Below are positions 7,434 through 15,798 of a stretch of DNA of 22,722 bases, one piece after another (position 1 is the first letter of the stretch; each line of letters opens with the position of its first letter). The stretch covers positions 1 to 22,722 of the forward strand of contig JAEDNK010000013.1 in assembly GCA_016302545.1 (NCBI GenBank). The letters run 5' to 3'. A program made the translations under genes and the position numbers. The notes under the pieces are model-generated. The model worked only from the letters and a program-made list of their open reading frames with translations, ran no database searches and had not been told where the DNA came from. This DNA is from Bacillota bacterium. GTDB lineage: Bacteria > Bacillota > Clostridia > Peptostreptococcales > Anaerovoracaceae.

Positions 7434-8540
7434 ATGAACAAAATTTTTGCGCCTCTTAAAAGCGCGGATAAAATTATATTGCTGCTGGTAGGAATGTTGG
7501 GTCTCATCAGTGTTCTGATGCTGGAAAGCACCGTCTACGACGATGGAATAGTACTGGCAAGACCTGTTCTGGTGCAAGCAATCTCATATATTATCGGCTT
7601 CTGTGTTCTGGTAGTTATACAGCACATCGACTACCGTTATTTCATAGGTCTGGAAAAGTTCCTCTACATAGCTGCAATAGTCCTTTTGCTGCTGGTATAT
7701 ATGCCGGGACTTGGCGTGGAGCAGTATGGCTCCAGGGCATGGATTGATTTAGGTATAACCACCCTTCAGCCGTCGGAGTTCGTTAAAATACTCTTTGTGC
7801 TCATCATGGCAGGTTACCTGTCGGAGCACAGAGACGATCTGAGCAAATTCTCCGGCGTTTTCAAGGCGGGACTTGTGGCGCTACCTATAATTCTCGTGGT
7901 GCTGAAGGAGGATCTCGGAAGCGCCCTTGTGTATATAGTAATGTGGATTTTTATGGTGTTTTTCGCCGGAATAGATTACAAGCTTTTTATAAGGTCAGCC
8001 TTAGTAGCTCTGGCGGCAATACCCGTCATGTACAGATTTCTCGACGACTATCAGAAGGAAAGAATTGAAGCCTTTCTTCATCCGGAAAACTTAAGCCTTT
8101 CCGGCAATTATCAGGTATGGCAGTCCAAGGTAGCAATCGGCTCCGGAGGTTTCTTCGGAAAGGGGCTGTTCCATGGCACCCAAAAGAGTCTGGATTTCAT
8201 ACCCGTACAGCAGTCCGACTTTATTTTCTCCGTAGTCGTTGAGGAGCTGGGCTTCATCGGCGGCGCTGCGGTCATCATAATATACGGTCTGCTTATGGGC
8301 AGATTCACAACCATAATAAGAGACTCCGTAGACCTGTACGGTGCTCTTATCGTCATAGGCTTTACAGCTATGTTTCTGTTCCAGGCTTTCGAAAATATCG
8401 CCATGACAATGGGCATGATGCCGGTAACCGGAATCACTCTTCCTCTTCTTTCGGGTGGAGGCACCTCAGTTATCGCCAGCATGATTTCCGTAGGTGTTAT
8501 CATGAACGTCGGGGTGAACAGCAAGGCTATCAATTTCTAA
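7434..8540 (+). CDS. rodA: Rod-shape peptidoglycan glycosyltransferase RodA (SEDS family)
   Basis: Polymerises lipid II into glycan strands for side-wall growth, in complex with a class B PBP. The 368 residues form about ten membrane helices. SEDS signatures are clear: YGSRAWIDLGITTLQPSEFVKI, VLKEDLGSALV, and GSGGFFGKGLFHGTQKSLDFIPVQQSDFIFSVVVEELGF; the FIPVQQSDFIFS wording fits RodA better than FtsW or SpoVE. It is the only plus-strand gene between 1 and 15,550 and converges on minD, which ends the cluster encoding its partners MreBCD and PBP2. The ribosome binding site is AGAAGGG, 5-6 bases before the ATG. Confidence 0.92.
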   Translation: MNKIFAPLKSADKIILLLVGMLGLISVLMLESTVYDDGIVLARPVLVQAISYIIGFCVLVVIQHIDYRYFIGLEKFLYIAAIVLLLLVYMPGLGVEQYGSRAWIDLGITTLQPSEFVKILFVLIMAGYLSEHRDDLSKFSGVFKAGLVALPIILVVLKEDLGSALVYIVMWIFMVFFAGIDYKLFIRSALVALAAIPVMYRFLDDYQKERIEAFLHPENLSLSGNYQVWQSKVAIGSGGFFGKGLFHGTQKSLDFIPVQQSDFIFSVVVEELGFIGGAAVIIIYGLLMGRFTTIIRDSVDLYGALIVIGFTAMFLFQAFENIAMTMGMMPVTGITLPLLSGGGTSVIASMISVGVIMNVGVNSKAINF

Positions 8541-8551
8541 AAAAAGACACA

Positions 8552-8601
8552 AAAAAACTGCATGATACCGGCGTGCATTCACCGGAGCCCTGCAGTTTTT
8601 T
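8552..8601. terminator. Shared bidirectional terminator between rodA and minD
   Basis: AAAAAACTGCA (8552-8562) pairs perfectly with TGCAGTTTTTT (8591-8601), enclosing a second small hairpin (CCGG-GTG/CAC-CCGG, one bulged C). A/T runs on both sides let it serve both convergent genes. Confidence 0.85.
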
Positions 8602-8605
8602 ATTT

Positions 8606-9328
8606 CTAAAGTTCTTCTATTCTTTTTGCAATATTGTCAAAATTCTTACTGATGTATGAATCCTGCATTAACACTATCGGTACGCCCATATTGGTGGAAA
8701 TATGGATATTTTCATCCTGCTGCACCAGCCCTATCATATTGTCGGTAATGCTGCGTGGAAACTCCGCCAGCGACGGCGCCAGTCCCGCTTTCATCAGCCT
8801 GACATTTACCTTGTTCAATATGTAGTGCACTCTCTGAATGCCGTATTCCTTCAAAGTCGTGGTCACCGTCTGGCAGTCTCGTATTGAGGAGTATTCCGGA
8901 GTAATAACCATCAATACTTCATCGGCTCCTCCCATAGCCACAGCCAGACCGTCGTCAAGACCTGCAGGCGCATCGATGATAACGTAGTCAAAAATCTGCT
9001 TCAGCTTATCGCAAAGTACCTTTACATGAAGTGGCGTAATCTCACCGTCATCAGGCTTAGGTGACGCCGCCATAAAGAACAGTCCCGGAAAGCTCTTGTC
9101 CTTTATAAGCGCCTGTTTAATCCTGCAGACGCCATTAAGCACATCGCTGACATCGTATACTACATTGTTTTCAAGTCCAAGATAAAGATCAAGATTTCTC
9201 AGACCTGTATCCATATCCACGAGAACCGTCCTGTGTCCCCGTTTCACCATTGCCGCTCCAAGGTTGGCAGAAAACATGGTTTTGCCTGTTCCGCCCTTGC
9301 CGGATGCAATTACCATAGTCTGACCCAT
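8606..9328 (-). CDS. minD: Septum-site ParA/MinD-type ATPase, short C terminus
   Basis: Deviant-Walker ATPase that normally dimerises with ATP, binds membrane and positions the division inhibitor MinC. The P-loop GKGGTGKT (residues 10-17, with the signature Lys11) and the switch DAPAG (near 115-119) are intact, as is DMDTGLRNLDLYLGLEN. The protein is 240 residues, against about 260-270 in the family, and stops at NFDNIAKRIEEL. The usual C-terminal amphipathic membrane-targeting helix is missing, and the following 40 bases are terminator, so no frameshifted tail is hidden there. No minC or minE is adjacent, although minC is commonly next to minD in this cluster. It begins 34 bases after the PBP gene. 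A MinD-like FlhG is less likely given the neighbours. Confidence 0.85.
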   Translation of the reverse strand: MGQTMVIASGKGGTGKTMFSANLGAAMVKRGHRTVLVDMDTGLRNLDLYLGLENNVVYDVSDVLNGVCRIKQALIKDKSFPGLFFMAASPKPDDGEITPLHVKVLCDKLKQIFDYVIIDAPAGLDDGLAVAMGGADEVLMVITPEYSSIRDCQTVTTTLKEYGIQRVHYILNKVNVRLMKAGLAPSLAEFPRSITDNMIGLVQQDENIHISTNMGVPIVLMQDSYISKNFDNIAKRIEEL

Positions 9329-9362
9329 TCCATTCTCCTTCTTTCCTATAAATATAAATTCT

Positions 9363-12164
9363 TTAATTCATTTTCGTCGAAAAATCCAGTCCGGAAGATT
9401 TGTTTTTTTCATTCACTCCCAGATACTCACCGATTATTTCTCTTGCCACAGGAGCCGCATTGTAGGAGGTGCCTCCCTGTATGAGAAGGGTAACAACAGC
9501 TATCTTAGGGTTGTCTGCCGGCGCCATGGCGATGGTCCATGCGAAGTTGTCGTAAGTATCTTTATACCGGTTTATATCGGAATAAGACACCTTCTTGTTG
9601 CTGGCCTGAATCAGTGCGTCGTCCACGGCATCGTTTTCCGTAGGATACTTCTGAGGGTTTTCCTTCATGAGCTTGGTCATGGTCTTCTGCACCTTTTCCC
9701 AGGAAATCCCCGGGGCAATCTTTGCCAGATTTTCTTTTACATAGGCGACCTCATTTTTAGGATTGATATATCCTGACCTTTCGGCAGTACCGGTTTTTCC
9801 CGCCACATCTATAGGAAATCTCGAAAAGCAGCTTGCCAGCGTTCCCCTCTTGGTTACCAGCTTCATTCCTTCGATGACCTTGTCAAGATCCTCCTTATCC
9901 ACATCTATATGATAGGCCTTTTCTTTCGTCTTGTTTCCTTCGCCCTCTATGCCCTTTATAAGGCTGACTGTGTTTCGCTTACCGTCATTTCCCAGAGTGG
10001 CTACATAATTTGCCATCTGCAAAGGCGTATACGCGTTATCACCCTGTCCGATAGCTATGTTGAATTCATCGCCTGTGGTCCATGCTGCCTGATTAAAGAA
10101 AGAGTATTTGCAGTCGTCTGTTATTGCCTCTATCTTAGATTTGCGCACAGTGGTCTGCTGGCTGACTCTGCTTATTATCTCGCTTCTTTCAGGATTTTCC
10201 TCCATCCATCCGGTTATAGTGCTGATTTCCTCTCTCAGCTTCTCGTCGTCATTGATAGTGGCGGACGGCCAGTATTTTTCGCTGTTATAGTACAGATAAC
10301 TCCACAGTGACTGTTTCATTGCCTGCATTTTTCTTTCGGCTGAAGCAAGAGGCGTAATGGTCTCATACAGCTCCACTCCTGTTTCCTCTCCCAGCCCGAA
10401 CTCAGCAGCCACTTCCATGATTTTTTCAATGGAAAAACCCTTTTCATAGCCCAGTGACGACATGTTGTTCCAGTCAATTCCCGAAGCTATGCAGTAAAAA
10501 TAGAAGTTGCAGGAATTCTGTATTCCCGTCACCAGAGTTTCATAGCCGTGGCTTCCCCTGTAATCATTCCAGACGCTGCAGCCGAAAGTCCTGTTGCCCA
10601 GCTTTATATACCCTTTATCATATATTCTTCTGTCAGGATTTAGCCCTGCTTTTAAAGCTGCTACCGCTGTTACCGGCTTAAATGTTGAGCCCGGCTGCAC
10701 GGAAGTCCTCGTAGCATTGTTATATAAAGGCGTAGGCGCAAGGGAGTCGCGAGGGTTGCTGCTCTGAACCGAAGCCCATGCTTTGGTTGATATTCCCTCT
10801 GCAAAAATGTTGGGATCGTAGTCTGGATAGCTTGCCATAGCCAGCACATCCCCCGTTTCCACATCTATGGCAACGGCAGCTCCTGAACCGCATTTTTCAT
10901 ATTTCGACAGCTTTATATCGCCGTATTTACTCTTAAACACTTTTCCCGAGGCGGTGGCCTTAATAGCCTGCTCAAGTGCGTCCTCCGCCACCTTCTGAAG
11001 GTCCGCGTCGATGGTCAGATAAACATTCTTGCCCGCCACAGGCTGTGTTTCTCCCAGCGTCTCTATATAATCGCCTCCGCTGTTTACCAGAATGGTCTTA
11101 ACGCCGTCAGTACCGCGAAGCACCGACTCCATAGACGCCTCCAATCCGTCCTTTCCTATGAGATCGTCAGCGCTGTAACCCTTTTCGTTTACATACTCCT
11201 CATACTGGCTGTCAGATATGCTTCCCATGTAACCCAGCACGTGGGAAAGAAGACGTCCCTCAGGATATATGCGTACAGTCTCCGACGCAATTTCCACACC
11301 CTTTAGACTGCCCCCCATTTCTTCAACGTAGGCAACCGTCTCATCGCTTACATCGCTGGCAATGGTGCTGGAACGATATTTGTTGTAACCAATATTCTTG
11401 ATTTCCTCACGCACGGCAAAGATCTTTCTTATTTCCTTGTCTGAGAGAACCTCTCCTCCTTCATAGAGAGGTTTATCAAGACTGTATTTTTTCTTCAGCG
11501 CATTAAATGCCTCCTCTGCAGTCAGGTCAGGTATATCCACCGTTGCTATATTGTTATAGGGACTGTACTTTTCCAGAAATGCTTTCTTCTTTGTATCATA
11601 AGTAAAGGTCATGCTTCTTACGGCAATAGGCGGCCAGACTCCGTGAGTCTCCTGAAGCACCTCCACAGCGTCTCTTCTGTCCAGCTCCGGATCTATATCA
11701 TAGTCCTTGCGGAGCTTGTTAAAGGCCTCCTCGCAGGTAGCGTCTGCCGTAAGACCTATGCTCTTAAGCCACTTTACCTTGTCTTCATCGTAGGTATATT
11801 TAAACTGGCCGTTTTTCTTTATAACGATAGGAAAATTATCCACATATTCGTCGCCGTTTTCCTCAAGAAGCTTTACCAGAGCATAGGCTGAGCGGTTGAT
11901 ATCTGCCGTTTCGAGCCCACTTACGTTAAAGGAAACGGTGAAAATCTGCTTGTTGGTGGCGAGCTCCCTGCCGTACCTGTCCAGAATCTCCCCTCTGGGA
12001 GCAGATGTAACCACTTCCTTGGTATTCTGATTTACGGCAGCTTCAGCCCATTTGTCCTCCTGAAGCACCGTCAGCACAAAAAGCCTTATGCTTAGCGCCA
12101 GCATAAGGATGGCAATGATAGATATGAGTTGATAGTATCTGGACTGAAGAATTTTTTTACTCAT
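9363..12164 (-). CDS. mrdA: Class B penicillin-binding protein 2 (elongasome transpeptidase), extended
   Basis: D,D-transpeptidase that cross-links side-wall peptidoglycan with RodA. It has 933 residues, against about 630-720 for most PBP2. An N-terminal membrane anchor (11-34) and the PBP dimerisation region with APRGEILDRYGRELA (55-69) come first. The transpeptidase domain then has STFK (Ser493), SCN (551-553) and KTG (790-792). The extra length comes from a doubled EEAF-type segment (143-180 and 215-255), an insert of about 95 residues before the GQGD region (605-700), and a Lys-rich insert of about 70 residues after KTG (800-870). The gene overlaps mreD by four bases, as expected for translational coupling. 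Confidence 0.93.
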   Translation of the reverse strand: MSKKILQSRYYQLISIIAILMLALSIRLFVLTVLQEDKWAEAAVNQNTKEVVTSAPRGEILDRYGRELATNKQIFTVSFNVSGLETADINRSAYALVKLLEENGDEYVDNFPIVIKKNGQFKYTYDEDKVKWLKSIGLTADATCEEAFNKLRKDYDIDPELDRRDAVEVLQETHGVWPPIAVRSMTFTYDTKKKAFLEKYSPYNNIATVDIPDLTAEEAFNALKKKYSLDKPLYEGGEVLSDKEIRKIFAVREEIKNIGYNKYRSSTIASDVSDETVAYVEEMGGSLKGVEIASETVRIYPEGRLLSHVLGYMGSISDSQYEEYVNEKGYSADDLIGKDGLEASMESVLRGTDGVKTILVNSGGDYIETLGETQPVAGKNVYLTIDADLQKVAEDALEQAIKATASGKVFKSKYGDIKLSKYEKCGSGAAVAIDVETGDVLAMASYPDYDPNIFAEGISTKAWASVQSSNPRDSLAPTPLYNNATRTSVQPGSTFKPVTAVAALKAGLNPDRRIYDKGYIKLGNRTFGCSVWNDYRGSHGYETLVTGIQNSCNFYFYCIASGIDWNNMSSLGYEKGFSIEKIMEVAAEFGLGEETGVELYETITPLASAERKMQAMKQSLWSYLYYNSEKYWPSATINDDEKLREEISTITGWMEENPERSEIISRVSQQTTVRKSKIEAITDDCKYSFFNQAAWTTGDEFNIAIGQGDNAYTPLQMANYVATLGNDGKRNTVSLIKGIEGEGNKTKEKAYHIDVDKEDLDKVIEGMKLVTKRGTLASCFSRFPIDVAGKTGTAERSGYINPKNEVAYVKENLAKIAPGISWEKVQKTMTKLMKENPQKYPTENDAVDDALIQASNKKVSYSDINRYKDTYDNFAWTIAMAPADNPKIAVVTLLIQGGTSYNAAPVAREIIGEYLGVNEKNKSSGLDFSTKMN

Positions 12165-12661
12165 CTAAAATACCTGTCTTTTCTATGTTTTGTCACCTTT
12201 CTTATCAAAACCAGATAAATTCCGGTTATCACAGCCAATGAATACAATCCTGTCCACGGCAGTCTTTTGAGCACATAAACAAAGCTCTCGGGATTACCGG
12301 CAATTCGGAACATCCCCCAGCTTACCAGATAGAAAATTACCAGTGAGACGGCAGAAACAATCCACAGATTAACTATATTCTCTATGTTGGCAGATTCACG
12401 CACCAATAAGATTACTGCCGATGTGGTCAGCAAAGCCAATGCAGTAGGTCCAAGCACACTGCTGAAGCATACGTCGTATAGAAGCCCGAAAGCCGCACCA
12501 AAAATAATACCATACCGGCCGTCTTCATAAAGGAATGTGCACACCACCACCAGACACAGCAGCAAATTGGGGGTATATCCCTTTATACTTATTACATTCA
12601 AAAGCGAAGTCTGTACGATAAATGCTGCAGTAAAGGCTGCTCCCACTTTCCAGTATCTCAT
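12161..12661 (-). CDS. mreD: Rod shape-determining membrane protein MreD
   Basis: 166-residue, highly hydrophobic protein with about five membrane helices, beginning MRYWKVGAAFTAAFIVQTSLL and containing the family-typical PNLLLCLVVVCTFLYEDGRYGIIFGAAFGLLYDV. MreD is an integral component of the MreBCD elongation complex. It is recognised by position and hydropathy more than by strict motifs. It overlaps mreC by four bases upstream and the PBP gene by four bases downstream, giving a coupled mreC-mreD-PBP chain. Confidence 0.88.
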   Translation of the reverse strand: MRYWKVGAAFTAAFIVQTSLLNVISIKGYTPNLLLCLVVVCTFLYEDGRYGIIFGAAFGLLYDVCFSSVLGPTALALLTTSAVILLVRESANIENIVNLWIVSAVSLVIFYLVSWGMFRIAGNPESFVYVLKRLPWTGLYSLAVITGIYLVLIRKVTKHRKDRYFR

Positions 12662-13476
12662 ATTATCACCGCAACCTTTTCGAGACCCTTAAAGTTTACA
12701 ACAGGCTCTACCGTTATTTCCTTCAGAAGGGTATTGCTATTATATACAACCGTCTTTACATTTCCTATGGAAATTCCTTCGGGATACAGTCCCAATCCTG
12801 AGGTTACTATGATATCCCCCTCCGAGACTGTGGAATCGGCATCCATCATATACCCGACTATGCCGCCGCCTGCACTGCCTGACACTATACCCAGCTGTTT
12901 TCTGTCCCGCACCAGTTTAAAACTCACATCACAGTCCTCATCAATCAGGGATATCACCTTGGACCAGCCGTCGCCGGTTTCCTGTACTCTCCCCACAAGC
13001 CCCATGCCGTTTACCACAGCATCGCCTGCTTCTATCCCCGACTCTTCTCCTCTGTTTATGGTAAACACATTGGTCCAGTTGGAGCCGTCCAAAGATGTTA
13101 TGTCTGCAGTAACAAGATCAAACTTCTTTTCCGTATATTCGTAATTGAGCACCTGACTCAAATCCTCAAGCTGCTCCAGATCCTTCCGGTCAAGGCTCAC
13201 CTCCGCAAGCTCTTTTCTCAGCTGCAGATTTTCCTCCTCCAGTCGTTCAATTTCTGTTTGCAGTGTTTTATATGAAAATATGCCGGAAACATTGTCCCTA
13301 ACGGTCTTTGCCACCGACGAAAGTCCTCCCGAAACAACGGAGGCGCCTTTGTTTACAATACCTGTAACACTGTTTCCTCCGCCGCCTTTTATGACAGACA
13401 CCGCAAATATAACTGTCAGCACCAAAAAAAGAATAATCATGGTAAATATTAACTTGTGCTCTCTAATCCAGCGCAT
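12658..13476 (-). CDS. mreC: Rod shape-determining protein MreC
   Basis: 272-residue bitopic protein that links cytoplasmic MreB to the external wall synthases. One N-terminal membrane helix (about residues 9-28), then a coiled coil (about 70-105, TEIERLEEENLQLRKELAEVS) and the two beta-rich MreC domains with the recognisable GDAVVNGMGLVGRVQETGDGWSKVISLIDEDCDVS and SEGDIIVTSGLGLYPEGISIGNV. Length and layout are normal for Bacillota. It lies 11 bases after mreB and overlaps mreD. Confidence 0.93.
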   Translation of the reverse strand: MRWIREHKLIFTMIILFLVLTVIFAVSVIKGGGGNSVTGIVNKGASVVSGGLSSVAKTVRDNVSGIFSYKTLQTEIERLEEENLQLRKELAEVSLDRKDLEQLEDLSQVLNYEYTEKKFDLVTADITSLDGSNWTNVFTINRGEESGIEAGDAVVNGMGLVGRVQETGDGWSKVISLIDEDCDVSFKLVRDRKQLGIVSGSAGGGIVGYMMDADSTVSEGDIIVTSGLGLYPEGISIGNVKTVVYNSNTLLKEITVEPVVNFKGLEKVAVII

Positions 13477-13487
13477 ACCTAAGTCCT

Positions 13488-14531
13488 CTATCTCTTTCTG
13501 CCGTTCTGAGCATATATTTTAAGTTTTTCTATATCCTCCAGACTTTTGCCTGCTCCCAGAGCCACCGCCTCAAAGGCGTTTTCGGCAATTGAGACTTCCA
13601 TACCTGTTCTCTTCTTAATAAGCTTTCCCAGGTTGAAAATCATTCCGCCGCCTCCCGAAAGAATCATTCCCTTGTCTGCAATGTCTGCTGCAATTTCAGG
13701 AGGGGCCTTCTCGATGGTTCCCTTTATACCGTCAATTATTATATCCATAGATTCCTGAAGGGCGATCATCATGTCCTTATTTGTAACCTCCAATGTCTTA
13801 GGCAGTCCGGAAATAATATCTCTTCCCCTTGCATTCATGGACTTCATTATTTCATTTCCATGCACATCCTCATCCATGCAGGCACAGCCTATGTTTATCT
13901 TCAGCTCTTCAGCGGTGCGTTCCCCGATGAGCAAAGCATGGCGCTTTCTCATATATTGAATGATGGCTTCGTTTATCTTATCACCCGCATGCCTTATTGA
14001 GGTGCTGCAGACAATACCTCCCAAGGCTATAATAGCGATGTCGGTAGTTCCCCCTCCGATATCTGCAATCATGCAGCCCGTAGTCCCGTCAACATCCATC
14101 CCGGCTCCGATTGCTGCAGCCATAGGCTCCTCAAGGATAAATACCTCACTGGCTCCAAGCTGTCTCACAACCTCACTTACAGCCCTCTTTTCAACCTCGG
14201 TTACACCGCTGGGAACGCCTACAACCACCCTGAAATTTCTGATTTTCTTTGCTTTAAGAGCAGTTTCCAAAAAAGACTTAAGCATATCCGCCGTCCTGTC
14301 AAAGTCGGAGATAACTCCATCCTGAAGCGGTCTTACCACGGAAATATTCTGCGGCGCCTTGCCAAGCATCTCCTTTGCATCAAGTCCTACTGCCAGCGTC
14401 TTGCCGGTGCGGTTTTCCACGGCGATAACCGACGGCTCATTGAGAATAATACCGCTGTCCTTTACATAAATAAGAGTGTTGGCCGTTCCAAGGTCAATTC
14501 CCATATCTTTAGCTTTAAATAAACTGCACAT
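13488..14531 (-). CDS. mreB: Actin-like cell-shape protein MreB
   Basis: Filament-forming actin homologue that steers the elongation machinery under the membrane. The 347 residues carry the phosphate-1 motif MGIDLGTANTLIYVK (residues 10-24), the phosphate-2 motif IADIGGGTTDIAIIALGG (about 155-172), and the adenosine motif LSGGGGMIFNLGKLIKK (about 292-308). The start ATG-TGC follows a GGAGG site by six bases. The gene opens the mreBCD-PBP-minD series 54 bases after radC, an order common in clostridia and bacilli. Mbl and MreBH paralogues cannot be excluded by eye, but the operon position supports MreB itself. Confidence 0.95.
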   Translation of the reverse strand: MCSLFKAKDMGIDLGTANTLIYVKDSGIILNEPSVIAVENRTGKTLAVGLDAKEMLGKAPQNISVVRPLQDGVISDFDRTADMLKSFLETALKAKKIRNFRVVVGVPSGVTEVEKRAVSEVVRQLGASEVFILEEPMAAAIGAGMDVDGTTGCMIADIGGGTTDIAIIALGGIVCSTSIRHAGDKINEAIIQYMRKRHALLIGERTAEELKINIGCACMDEDVHGNEIMKSMNARGRDIISGLPKTLEVTNKDMMIALQESMDIIIDGIKGTIEKAPPEIAADIADKGMILSGGGGMIFNLGKLIKKRTGMEVSIAENAFEAVALGAGKSLEDIEKLKIYAQNGRKR

Positions 14532-14585
14532 TTTAATACCTCCGCCTTTTTGAATTCTGTATCCTGATTTTTCTTTTGAATTTGC

Positions 14586-15278
14586 TTAATCTGCACTTCT
14601 GCCCATAAGACCCATGCTCTGCATACTGCAGTACTGACCGTCACCTATTATGATATGATCTATTACCACTATTCCCAGCAGCTTGCCGCAGGCTTCCAGA
14701 CGCTCGGTAGTCCTTATATCCTCCTCACTGGGCTCAGGGTTTCCGCTGGGATGATTATGTACAAAGACTATTCCCGCCGCGCTTTTTTTAACAGCCTGGC
14801 TGAAAACCTCTCTGGGGTGAACGAGAGTGCTGGTAAGTTCTCCCACAGACACTGTCTCCACCGATATTATCTCGCCTCTCGGATTAAGAAGCAGAGCCTT
14901 GAACACTTCTCTCTTTTCATACCGCATGTCCTCAATAAACATACGCGCAATGTCCTCAGAGCTCTCCACTCCCATTCGCTTCGTTCTCGGAGCCGTGGAA
15001 ATCCTCTTTCCCAGCTCCACAGCAGCCATTATTCTGGCAGCCTTCGACTGTCCTATGCCGCTGATTGACATGAGCTCCTGCACGGAGCTTTCCGCCAGAT
15101 AGCTGATGCCTGCTTCATCTTTTGCAATAATATCTTCAGCCAGTCCTATTGCCGATTTATCCCGCATGCCCGAGCCCAGCAAAATAGCCAGAAGCTCTGA
15201 ATTGGAAAGGGCCGACGCTCCCTTGCTGACAGTTTTCTCCACCGGTCTTTCTTCCTGTGGTAAAGCTTTAATTTTCAT
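14586..15278 (-). CDS. radC: RadC/JAB-domain DNA repair protein homologue
   Basis: 230-residue RadC-family protein. The N-terminal half has a helix-hairpin-helix (SISGIGQSKAARIMAAVELG, residues 71-90). The C-terminal JAB domain has the metal-binding signature HNHPSGNPEPSEED (His174, His176, Asp187), as in JAMM-type metalloproteases. The biological role of chromosomal RadC is unsettled despite the name. It leads the cell-shape cluster with its own promoter about 130 bases upstream, and it lies directly before mreB as in many Bacillota. The maf gene sometimes found between them is absent. Its GAGGAAA ribosome binding site lies four to five bases before the ATG. Confidence 0.94.
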   Translation of the reverse strand: MKIKALPQEERPVEKTVSKGASALSNSELLAILLGSGMRDKSAIGLAEDIIAKDEAGISYLAESSVQELMSISGIGQSKAARIMAAVELGKRISTAPRTKRMGVESSEDIARMFIEDMRYEKREVFKALLLNPRGEIISVETVSVGELTSTLVHPREVFSQAVKKSAAGIVFVHNHPSGNPEPSEEDIRTTERLEACGKLLGIVVIDHIIIGDGQYCSMQSMGLMGRSAD

Positions 15279-15309
15279 AGATTTTCCTCGCTTTCATATT
15301 TTTTCCTTT

Positions 15310-15342
15310 CATGTTAAACAGGTTAAACGGACCTTTAACATG
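15310..15342 (-). promoter_or_regulatory. Inverted repeat in the radC leader
   Basis: CATGTTAAA (15310-15318) and TTTAACATG (15334-15342) are perfect inverted repeats, and GGT/ACC extends the stem after a two-base bulge. It lies between the radC promoter and start codon. It could be an mRNA hairpin or an operator. It does not match the Bacillus LexA box GAACN4GTTC. Confidence 0.4.
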
Positions 15343-15414
15343 GAAAAAACCGGCGAAAGCAAATCGAAATCCACACAACTATCCCATTTTATCAAAATAA
15401 AATACTATTTAGAG

Positions 15415-15443
15415 ATTATAACATTTTTTTGTTTTAAGCACAA
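15415..15443 (-). promoter_or_regulatory. Promoter of the radC-mreBCD-PBP-minD cluster
   Basis: On the minus strand: TTGTGC (15438-15443), 17-base spacer, perfect TATAAT (15415-15420). The predicted leader is about 130 bases. Confidence 0.65.
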
Positions 15444-15493
15444 GCCGAATGAACGCATTATTTTGTGAAGTTTCGATCATAATAGGGAGGAGA

Positions 15494-15518
15494 CGCAAAG
15501 AAAAATCATGTCTTTGCG
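15494..15518 (+). promoter_or_regulatory. Leader hairpin upstream of the DUF1540 gene
   Basis: CGCAAAGA (15494-15501) and TCTTTGCG (15511-15518) form a perfect eight-pair stem with a nine-base loop, followed by GCGGAAATTTTT. It starts just after an unused Shine-Dalgarno-like GGGAGGAG. It may be an attenuator or an mRNA stability element. No clear sigma-A promoter was found upstream of it. Confidence 0.35.
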
Positions 15519-15550
15519 CGGAAATTTTTAGCAGCAGGAGGATTAAAAAT

Positions 15551-15715
15551 ATGAACGGTGGAGCAAATCAGACAATCAGATGCACGGTAAATCAGTGCAG
15601 ATACCATGAAAACTCAAAAAATCTCTGTTCTCTGGACGCAATTACAGTAGGAACTCATGAAGCAAACCCTACCCAGGAACAATGCACAGACTGCTTATCT
15701 TTTGAGGTAAAATAG
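15551..15715 (+). CDS. Small cysteine-rich DUF1540 protein
   Basis: 54-residue protein starting MNGGANQTIRCTVNQCRYH. Five cysteines (residues 11, 16, 26, 43 and 46) sit in the DUF1540 pattern Cys-X4-Cys-X-Tyr, Cys, Cys-X2-Cys-X-SFEV, which suggests a bound metal such as zinc. Function is unknown; such proteins are common and often multi-copy in spore-forming clostridia. The start is set by AGCAGGAGG seven to eight bases before the ATG; an in-frame ATG 34 codons upstream has no ribosome binding site and would run through the leader hairpin. It is followed by a strong terminator and then sigK, so a sporulation-time role is possible but not shown. Confidence 0.8.
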   Translation: MNGGANQTIRCTVNQCRYHENSKNLCSLDAITVGTHEANPTQEQCTDCLSFEVK

Positions 15716-15750
15716 GTACTGGCACTTTTGCCGGCAGTCAAGCACTGAAG

Positions 15751-15794
15751 CCCCCTCTTTCGCATATAGTAAAGAACAAAAGAGGGGGTTTTTT
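15751..15794 (+). terminator. Strong terminator before sigK, overlapping its ribosome binding site
   Basis: CCCCCTCTTT (15751-15760) pairs perfectly with AAAGAGGGGG (15779-15788) around an 18-base loop, then T6. The 3' arm holds the only purine-rich site (GAGGGGG) available to the sigK start at 15799. The loop contains CATATAGT (15763-15770), a match to the sigma-E type -10 pattern CATANANT. Confidence 0.85.
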
Positions 15795-15798
15795 CTTT

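Noticed and set aside
15279..15300. Nine-codon frame MKARKIYEN overlapping the radC start as a leader peptide
   Set aside because: It could be chance in an A-rich leader; no conserved feature supports it and the GAGGAAA site serves radC directly.
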